Below, piece after piece: positions 1-5,158 of a stretch of DNA of 5,158 bases (positions within the stretch are counted from its first letter, which is position 1; each line of letters starts with the position of its first letter). Origin of the DNA: Candidatus Hydrogenedentes bacterium CG07_land_8_20_14_0_80_42_17 (lineage in GTDB: Bacteria; UBA8481); assembly GCA_002780065.1 (NCBI GenBank), contig PEWQ01000185.1, positions 1 through 5,158 on the forward strand. The letters run 5' to 3'. A program made the translations under genes and the position numbers. The notes below the pieces were generated by a model, which was not told the DNA's origin, did no database searches, and saw only the letters and a list, made by a program, of their open reading frames with translations.

Positions 1-1385
1 TTCACTTCTTCTTCCTTTTCTTCCGAAGCTTCAAGAGTTTCTATTGCAGAACCAATCAAAGAAATTAAAGCCGCGTTCACTTCGATCTTTGGAATACTCT
101 TTCTGCCTTTTTCTAACGCATCTCCATTTGCTCTAGCCGAAAGAGTAATATCAGTCCCGAAGACAAGAGAAGGAGAAGGAACTTTAACCGGAAGAATTAT
201 GCTTCGCTCAGCCGATCGTGATTCTATACCAGCCCACCACGGTGCTTCCTCATTACGTGTTTGTGGAGTAATAATAACCGATGGCGTATTTTGAATTAAT
301 GGTTCTCGATTCGCTCCAGCTGAACTCGATGGAAATTCAGTTGAAACATGTCCTGTTCCATAATAGGGAGGATTTGTCTGAGTCGAAGTTTCTTTGCCTC
401 CGCTCAAATCAAAACCTATAGTTCTATCTTCAGACGTCTGGCGCCTTTCGTAAGAAACTCTGCTGCCTGCTAATGACAAAGGAGTTCCTGAAGTTGAAAC
501 CGGAATTGCCGTCATTTGTAACGACGGGCGATTTGGAGTCTGAGCTTCAACAGTTTGTTCTACTACTTCTTCATTTTCATTACTTGAAATTTCTGATATT
601 TCAGCCGGCAATATTTCCTCTCTCACAGGAAAAGTCACAACTTTAATTCCACCAACAAAATACGGAACTACATGCTGATTTGCTGAAGGTTCAAGAATTT
701 TATTTTCATTCAAAAAATTTTCAGGAAAAGTCGCATTGCCTACAAAATTAACTTCTTCATTACTTTGAGGATACTCAGTTGCAGAGCTCACAGTAGAATT
801 CTGATTTCTAGGCCACGAACCGGATGAAACATTCTGAGGACGTTCATTTCTTCTCGTTCGACTCGCAGTTCGAGTTCTAGCGCGCCTGGAACCACTAGAA
901 GTTCTTGCAGTTTCATTCTGAGGCGGAACTGCTCGATCAACAATCTCTCCAACAACGTTTCGCGCCAATCTATCTGCCGCCGAATTGCTGCGCGACGAGT
1001 TTTCACTTCCTGAAGCTGGAGAAGCAGTCTGATTTGAACTTTCATTTACCGGCATTCTTTCGATCTCTTTAATCCTCTGCTTTGCAAATGAAGAAAGATC
1101 CGAACTCGATCCGTATGCAGAAAGCATATTCTTATATGCCTCTAAAGCCGCAGTTCTATTCCCTCTGCGCTCTTCAGTCAGCCCGATGTAATATGCCGCT
1201 ACCGGCGCCTCCGGCGAGGATGAATGCTGTGCAACAACATCTTTAAAACCGGATTCAGCTTCAGAATAGCGCCCGTTTTCAAAGAGTCGTCGCGAATGCT
1301 GAAGTCCCTCATTCGGAGTCGTTCCGTATACTGCAAGAATAGATGCGCAAATTCCTACAGCTATCGAAATCGATCTGAATCTCAT
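1..1385 (-). CDS. Exported TPR protein with long disordered Ser/Arg/Asn-rich region (3' end outside window)
   Basis: This frame stays open for 461 codons from the ATG at 1385 to the left edge, so the C-terminus is missing. The start has an AAGGAG 8 bases upstream and overlaps the preceding stop as ATGA. Residues 1-21 are a short basic stretch plus hydrophobic core ending near VYG, read as a signal peptide or anchor; Cys13 lacks a lipobox. Residues about 26-110 form two TPR-like helical hairpins (GRYSEAESGF..., then AAYYIGLTEERRGNRTAALEAY) with the spacing of YbgF/CpoB/BamD-type periplasmic TPRs. Residues 112-380 are low complexity, rich in Ser, Asn, Thr, Gln, Pro and Glu. An Arg cluster at 161-182 holds nine Arg. 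From a WW pair at 383-384 to about 451 the sequence looks ordered (SIILPVKV, GTDITLSARANG, IEVNAALISLIG), then becomes acidic (EEKEEE). I recognise no family for that part. Export and TPR calls are fairly firm; function is unknown. Confidence 0.85.
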   Translation of the reverse strand, partial: MRFRSISIAVGICASILAVYGTTPNEGLQHSRRLFENGRYSEAESGFKDVVAQHSSSPEAPVAAYYIGLTEERRGNRTAALEAYKNMLSAYGSSSDLSSFAKQRIKEIERMPVNESSNQTASPASGSENSSRSNSAADRLARNVVGEIVDRAVPPQNETARTSSGSRRARTRTASRTRRNERPQNVSSGSWPRNQNSTVSSATEYPQSNEEVNFVGNATFPENFLNENKILEPSANQHVVPYFVGGIKVVTFPVREEILPAEISEISSNENEEVVEQTVEAQTPNRPSLQMTAIPVSTSGTPLSLAGSRVSYERRQTSEDRTIGFDLSGGKETSTQTNPPYYGTGHVSTEFPSSSAGANREPLIQNTPSVIITPQTRNEEAPWWAGIESRSAERSIILPVKVPSPSLVFGTDITLSARANGDALEKGRKSIPKIEVNAALISLIGSAIETLEASEEKEEEV

Positions 1386-1825
1386 CTGCTCTTCTCCTTG
1401 TATGGCCTTGTTCGCGCCGGTCTAAACTCAAATACTTCCCAACTCGGCATAAAAAATTGTCCCCTGTCAACAAGCACTAATCTGTATTCGCTTTTCCTTG
1501 AGCCGCCAGGCGGTGCAAGGCTCGATGCTTCGAATATCACTAAATATTCAATGCGACGATCTTTACTCTTATCGGTAATAGAAGGCTCTACCTTACGATC
1601 TAATTGAAAAATGTTTGAAATTCCCCGTTTCGGTACATCTATCCTGTCCGGCGGCAAAGGCGATGAAAAATTGTATTTAACCAAAAAAATAGAGTTGTCT
1701 ATTCCAAGCCGCAATTCCTCAACAAACGCTCTAGCCTTTTCATCAGGCAGCATGTGGAGAACTACTTTTTGCCAACCAAACGCAAGAAGTACCAAAATCA
1801 CCGCAATTAAAACAACATTTTTCAT
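1382..1825 (-). CDS. Small membrane-anchored protein of unknown family
   Basis: The 147-residue product begins MKNVVLIAVILVLLAFGW, a single hydrophobic segment at residues 3-18 after one Lys. It fits an uncleaved N-terminal anchor, with the remaining ~125 residues in the periplasm, or possibly a signal peptide. The soluble part starts with a probable helix (28-40, DEKARAFVEELRL). It continues with alternating hydrophobic/polar stretches suggesting beta structure (47-53, 92-99, 114-120, 128-134), a PPGG turn at 105-108 and a basic tail. I see no catalytic motif, Cys pair or named domain. The ATG lies in an ATGA overlap with the upstream beta-barrel gene and has AGGAG 7 bases upstream; its own stop overlaps the next start the same way. 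This arrangement implies coupled translation and a shared role with its neighbours. Pseudopilin-like or assembly-factor roles were considered, but no prepilin cleavage motif is present. Confidence 0.85.
   Translation of the reverse strand: MKNVVLIAVILVLLAFGWQKVVLHMLPDEKARAFVEELRLGIDNSIFLVKYNFSSPLPPDRIDVPKRGISNIFQLDRKVEPSITDKSKDRRIEYLVIFEASSLAPPGGSRKSEYRLVLVDRGQFFMPSWEVFEFRPARTRPYKEKSR
1394..1399 (-). promoter_or_regulatory. Shine-Dalgarno for the left-edge TPR gene
   Basis: AAGGAG on the minus strand, 8 bases before the ATG at 1385 and inside the end of the 147-codon gene. With the ATGA overlap it fixes the start of the partial gene and supports coupled translation. Confidence 0.8.
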
Positions 1826-3012
1826 TTAGTTTCTCCTGTCAATCCACCAAGCGAAATTAAATTCGAGCGCGCAAGAGAATGATTCGGGTCGATCTCCAAA
1901 GCTCGAGCAAAAGCTCTACGGGCACTCTGAACCTCTCCGATGCGGTAATATGCAAGTCCGATATTAAAAGGTATGTCAGCATTCTTCGGTTCAAGTTCCG
2001 CCGCCTTTTCATACGCTTCTATCGCTTCACGAGGACGCCCCATCCGATAATATGCATTCCCCATATTATTCCAAGCTGACGGAATTGAAGAATCTTTAGA
2101 GATTGCTTCCCGATAAAGTGAAATTGCTAGAGGATAATCATTCTGAGCCATTGCTGATTCTGCCTGAGCAATACTTTCCTCTGCTCCTGGAGCGGGCGGC
2201 CGTCCCCATTCCGCCTTCCTGTAATTCGTAGCGTCTCCCGCCGTTTTTCCAAACTCTTTGGTAATTCCAACCCTTGCTATCCAATTCGGACTTTCTTTTG
2301 TAAAACCGGCTCCACCTGAAAATGCCATCTCCAAAGTTGGAGTCAATTCCTTCGTCAATCCTAATTCGCCAACAATGTCCTTTCTAACGCCTGGAACAAG
2401 CTGTTGTCCGGAATTGACTCCGAGGCTCCAACGCATTGTATCTCGAAATCTCCGCTCATACGCTCCCCCCCACTGAAACACATCATCGCGCTTCGACATA
2501 AACAAAGTATATCCAAGGTTGAGATGTCCCGCGGATCTTCCTTCGGAAAAAACTTTTGTTAAGGCGTAAACAATTCCTATTGAGATAGCATCACTCGACG
2601 CAGGATTATTCAATCCGTAGCCCAATTTAATTTCTGTCGATGTCGCAGGATAATTTCCCTCATTTTGAGTCATCTGATATTTCAATGCGACAGAGAGATC
2701 GGACAATCCACTTCCGTCAAAATCAGAATTGCTCGAACTTTGAAATGCAAAAGGAATTCCAAATCCGACCTCTAAACGGTCTTTCCAGCCATAACGCAAA
2801 GATATTGGAGCTCTAACAGCAGAGAGTTCACTGCCTTCAAGCATCAAACCGGCACCTGCATCCAATCCAATCTTCGATTCCCAAGTACCCGCCCAGAGCA
2901 CCGTAGCGTCATCTGCAAACATAGTTCCCAATCCGATTCGGGCATCAACTTTGGAAAAAGAAAAAAGAAAAGTGAAAAGCACAATGGCAAAAAATAATAA
3001 ACGTCGAATCAT
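1822..3012 (-). CDS. Outer-membrane beta-barrel protein with C-terminal TPR repeats
   Basis: A 396-residue protein with a clear signal peptide: RR at 3-4, a Phe/Leu-rich core at 5-19 and likely cleavage after VDA (residue 24). Residues about 26-254 show amphipathic strands separated by polar turns, roughly 10-12 in number (for example SAVRAPISLRYGW, RLEVGFGIPFAF, GLSDLSVALKYQM, STEIKLGYGL). They finish at ITKEF with Phe254, like the terminal aromatic of a barrel beta-signal. The 'LRYGWKDRLEVGF...GLSDLSVALKY' pattern resembles the MetA/phenol-degradation transporter-like barrel family. A linker at 255-279 (RPPAPGAEE) leads to three TPRs at about 280-309, 312-345 and 346-379, the last two near-canonical (AWNNMGNAYYRMGRPREAIEAYEKAAELEP). 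The TPR part presumably sits in the periplasm and binds partners. It follows the TPR gene by 16 bases with no evident Shine-Dalgarno. The barrel call is strong, but its cargo is unknown; the MetA family name implies no phenol metabolism here. Confidence 0.9.
   Translation of the reverse strand: MIRRLLFFAIVLFTFLFSFSKVDARIGLGTMFADDATVLWAGTWESKIGLDAGAGLMLEGSELSAVRAPISLRYGWKDRLEVGFGIPFAFQSSSNSDFDGSGLSDLSVALKYQMTQNEGNYPATSTEIKLGYGLNNPASSDAISIGIVYALTKVFSEGRSAGHLNLGYTLFMSKRDDVFQWGGAYERRFRDTMRWSLGVNSGQQLVPGVRKDIVGELGLTKELTPTLEMAFSGGAGFTKESPNWIARVGITKEFGKTAGDATNYRKAEWGRPPAPGAEESIAQAESAMAQNDYPLAISLYREAISKDSSIPSAWNNMGNAYYRMGRPREAIEAYEKAAELEPKNADIPFNIGLAYYRIGEVQSARRAFARALEIDPNHSLARSNLISLGGLTGETK
1833..1837 (-). 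promoter_or_regulatory. Shine-Dalgarno for the small anchored-protein gene
   Basis: AGGAG on the minus strand, 7 bases before the ATG at 1825. It is embedded in the last codons of the beta-barrel gene (encoding ...LTGETK). It supports the chosen start and coupling with the barrel gene. Confidence 0.8.
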
Positions 3013-3028
3013 ATCTATATTCTATAAC

Positions 3029-5110
3029 TTATCTTTTCATTCTGCCAGAGTCACTTTTTCTAATTCTTCGAATAGAATCGCCCGCGCGCACTTCAGGCAT
3101 GCCTTCTGTAATCTTTACTTCAGCATACCTTTCCGTTAAATCAGAAACATATCCCACAGCAATCGAACGTTCCTGCTCTCCAGGCCAATCCAGTCCTTGT
3201 ACAAGAATATCGCGCTTCTTCTGAAATATTTGGATCGAATCTCCTTTAACTATGCCGTGAATTCTTCCGAGATTTATTGTCGCTATGTCGGAAGAATGTC
3301 TGCGCAATACAGCTCCCTTCAGAGACAAAATTCCGGCAACATCGTTTGAAATCTCTACTATGGCTCTTGTCAAAGAATTCGTTCCTTCTGTTGTTAAACT
3401 CTGACTGAAAATGATTGGCCCTGCCGGAACTTTAATTACATTCATCACAATTCGTATCTTCTCTTCTGCTTCGATAATTCGAGAGGCAATCACAACATCA
3501 GCGCCTAAAGCCTCGCCTATTGAGGCAGGTTCAATGTCTTCCAAACGATTCGCGTTCTTCTCGGATATAACTCTTTTAACTTCCTGCATAGGAATAATTT
3601 TAAAGCCCGGAAGAAGTTCCAGTGTAGTGCTCAGCCATTCTCCGGCAATCTCTCCGACTCCGTCATGATAAGGCCGCACAGGTTCAGAGAACGGCAATAT
3701 TGCGATAACTAATCGGGGCTTCGGCACCGCCGTAATACTCCATCTTATCTTCTCTTCCAACACTTCAGGATTTCCAATGAGAGCACCGAGCTGACTCGTC
3801 GGCTGATCCCAGATATCTCCAAATTCGACCTCATGAACTTTCTCCATCTCGGCCAATGCTTGATGAGTTATTACCTCCATGAGGTCTGATGCAACCAATC
3901 TTTCATTTTGTGAGCGAGTCAGTTCTTCAACTCTTTGAAGCTGTTTCACCGCTTCAGAAAAGTCTTTTTCGCCGGCAAGAAATCGTGCCATATCGAGTCT
4001 CGCCGAAGAATACTGTGGAGCAAGCCGAATCGCTCTATGATAGTTAAGAAATGCAAGTAAAGTGTTTTTTACATTCTCAGCTTTTTTTGCGAGAGCTATT
4101 CTTCTTACTGCAAGAGTCATTCGAGCAGTATCTTCAACAGGCAAAAGTTTTATTCTTACCAGTTCGAGTCTATCCATTGCAACTTCATCTTCAGGTTTTA
4201 AAAGTAAAGCGTTCAGATATTCTGACTCCGCTTCCTTCAAATATCCTGCCGCTTCCAAATCTCTGCCTCGACCAAATGCGCCCTTTTCTCCTACCTTCTG
4301 CATGTAGTCGGCAGCTTCTCGATAGTTGCCTGTAATTCTCGAAAGCGATGCCAATTCAAGATAAGGGTCAGGCCTTCCATCCGATAATTCAGAAGCTCTT
4401 ATGTAAGCTCTTCTCGCTTCGGAGTCTCTTCCCATCTCAATCAGTATTTCTCCAAGCATCTGCCATGCCCAATATGAATTCGAGTCGATTTGCAAGGCTT
4501 GTTTTAGATACTTCTCCGCATCGATATTATTTTCTGTAAATTTTGCTGTGGCTCCAAGTCCGATAAATGCTTCAGCATTATTCAGCTCGATACGTGCCGC
4601 AACGAGAAAATACGATCTGCCTTTTTCTAATAGTTCAGGGTCAGGTAATGCCTCTTTAAGTCTCTCCTTCTGCGCCTTTGCAATGCAAAGCCAACCCATG
4701 AGTTTATTTGCAGAAAGTGAATTCAAATTATTCTTCAGCATGACTAGAGCTCTGCTTTCAGCTTCGTCTATTCTATTAAGCCTTACTAATATAATTGAGG
4801 ATTTTGCCTGAAAATCAGGATCATCTCCTGAAATTTTATATGCGCGGTCGTAAGCAATCAGAGCCTCATCTAGTCTGCCGTTTGCTTGATAAAAATCACC
4901 TAGTTTTTCCCATGCTTCAATATCGTAAGGGTTTTCATCAAGAATACGTTTCAAACCGAGTTCAGAGCCGACTGAATCTCCTATTGCGAGGTTTCCCGTG
5001 CTAGCATCCAAAGCGGCGTTACGGCCGTAATAAGCCATTGAGCCGGCTGAAATCAGAAGCGCCGATAAAAATGCGATAGGCAAATATCTTTTTGTAAAAG
5101 CAATATTCAT
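3029..5110 (-). CDS. Exported TPR scaffold with CsgG/FlgO-like and FlgT-C-like domains
   Basis: The 693-residue product starts with KR at 7-8 and a hydrophobic segment at 10-22, a signal peptide (possible cleavage after SMA, residue 26) or anchor. TPR-type helical pairs fill much of residues 50-400; the clearest are 65-98 (AWEKLGDFYQANGRLDEALIAYDRA), 179-212, 213-246 and 350-382. Residues about 466-598 fit the CsgG/FlgO/TolB-N/LpoB-type fold: a first strand LVIAILPF, then GEIAGEWLSTTLELLPGFKIIP, a VKRVISEKN helix, IGEALGADVVIASRI and a closing IRIVMNVIKVPAGPII strand. Residues about 602-682 resemble the FlgT C-terminal domain (ATINLGRIHGIVKGDSIQIF ... AVGYVSDL ... AEVKI ... VRAGDSI). Such domains occur in curli secretion and flagellar H/T-ring or lipoprotein-activator proteins. 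No flagellar or curli gene is visible here, so neither function is assigned. An in-frame TGA lies 6 bases before the ATG, fixing it as the first possible ATG; the Shine-Dalgarno is poor. Confidence 0.92.
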   Translation of the reverse strand: MNIAFTKRYLPIAFLSALLISAGSMAYYGRNAALDASTGNLAIGDSVGSELGLKRILDENPYDIEAWEKLGDFYQANGRLDEALIAYDRAYKISGDDPDFQAKSSIILVRLNRIDEAESRALVMLKNNLNSLSANKLMGWLCIAKAQKERLKEALPDPELLEKGRSYFLVAARIELNNAEAFIGLGATAKFTENNIDAEKYLKQALQIDSNSYWAWQMLGEILIEMGRDSEARRAYIRASELSDGRPDPYLELASLSRITGNYREAADYMQKVGEKGAFGRGRDLEAAGYLKEAESEYLNALLLKPEDEVAMDRLELVRIKLLPVEDTARMTLAVRRIALAKKAENVKNTLLAFLNYHRAIRLAPQYSSARLDMARFLAGEKDFSEAVKQLQRVEELTRSQNERLVASDLMEVITHQALAEMEKVHEVEFGDIWDQPTSQLGALIGNPEVLEEKIRWSITAVPKPRLVIAILPFSEPVRPYHDGVGEIAGEWLSTTLELLPGFKIIPMQEVKRVISEKNANRLEDIEPASIGEALGADVVIASRIIEAEEKIRIVMNVIKVPAGPIIFSQSLTTEGTNSLTRAIVEISNDVAGILSLKGAVLRRHSSDIATINLGRIHGIVKGDSIQIFQKKRDILVQGLDWPGEQERSIAVGYVSDLTERYAEVKITEGMPEVRAGDSIRRIRKSDSGRMKR

Positions 5111-5135
5111 CCCAAATCATCTATCGGTTGTTTTC

Positions 5136-5158
5136 GGGGTCAGGCTTGAACTTTTTTA
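5136..5158. other. Possible dispersed repeat motif (IS200/Y1-transposase-associated type)
   Basis: The string GGGGTCAGGCTTGAACTTTT on the plus strand lies 25 bases upstream of the first gene's ATG and reaches the window edge. From memory it resembles a 'GGGTCAGG-TTGAA' motif common near REP-associated/IS200-like Y1 transposase genes in environmental genomes. Only one copy is visible here, so the repeat status is unproven. It could instead be part of an upstream gene or leader. Confidence 0.25.

Noticed and set aside
788-1045. An 85-codon minus-strand frame rich in Leu, Arg and Glu
   Set aside because: It lies wholly inside the larger open frame from 1385 to the left edge, in a different phase. 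Its composition is what the Arg/Ser-rich coding DNA gives when shifted, and it has no good ribosome site.
1345-1349. Lipoprotein signal at Cys13 of the left-edge TPR protein
   Set aside because: The residue before Cys is Ile, which does not fit the Gly/Ala/Ser required in a lipobox.
2951-2985. A purine-rich tract (AAAAAGAAAAAAGAAAAG) as a regulatory element
   Set aside because: It is the antisense of the Phe/Leu-rich signal-peptide codons of the barrel gene and needs no other explanation.
1224-5004. Several plus-strand open frames of about 60-130 codons
   Set aside because: All lie antisense to the four well-supported genes, show no domains or consistent ribosome sites, and have compositions typical of antisense shadows.
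5111-5150. A sigma70-like promoter (TTCAAG, 17 bases, CGATAG)
   Set aside because: Both boxes match poorly, and the implied transcript would start at the ATG; the real promoter is probably outside the window.
5121-5158. Possible C-terminus of an upstream gene (KKFKPDPENNR then TAG)
   Set aside because: Only 11 codons are visible, another frame is also open to a stop in this stretch, and the DNA matches the suspected repeat motif, so coding cannot be supported.

Overview
The window carries one tightly packed block of four genes, all on the minus strand and transcribed from right to left. Nothing on the plus strand is convincing as a gene. Every product has an N-terminal signal peptide or membrane anchor, and three of the four carry tetratricopeptide (TPR) repeats. 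This points to a cell-envelope assembly in a bacterium with an outer membrane. The second gene encodes a predicted outer-membrane beta-barrel, so a diderm host is well supported. The base composition is moderately AT-rich and the genes are compact. I cannot name a phylum from this sequence; an uncultured diderm lineage is a guess.

Layout in transcription order. (A) 5110-3029: 693-residue exported protein with many TPRs, a CsgG/FlgO/TolB-N-like domain and a FlgT-C-like terminal domain. (B) 3012-1822, after a 16-base gap: 396-residue protein with a signal peptide, a MetA/phenol-degradation-type outer-membrane beta-barrel and three C-terminal TPRs. (C) 1825-1382, overlapping B by 4 bases (ATGA): 147-residue single-pass or signal-anchored protein of unknown family. 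(D) 1385 to the left edge, overlapping C by 4 bases (ATGA): a reading frame of at least 461 codons that leaves the window without a stop. Its product has a signal/anchor, a YbgF/CpoB-like TPR pair, a long low-complexity Ser/Arg/Asn-rich region and a more ordered stretch near the window edge. The left 1.4 kb is therefore coding.

C and D each start at a good Shine-Dalgarno sequence inside the preceding gene, so B-C-D are probably translationally coupled. A and B lack a clear Shine-Dalgarno. No terminator-like hairpin or CRISPR array was seen. The 48 bases right of gene A hold no complete gene. They contain a G-rich/T-rich string resembling a short dispersed motif that I associate, from memory only, with IS200/Y1-type transposase elements.

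A working model, which is inference: B is the outer-membrane component with TPRs on the periplasmic side. A is a periplasmic or outer-membrane-associated scaffold built like the CsgG/FlgO/FlgT ring and secretion-accessory proteins. C and D are inner-membrane-anchored or periplasmic partners. The nearest conceptual relatives are TPR-scaffolded exporters (AlgK/AlgE, BcsC, PgaA), curli and flagellar-ring accessories, and envelope-spanning motility complexes. The gene set matches none of these as I know them.
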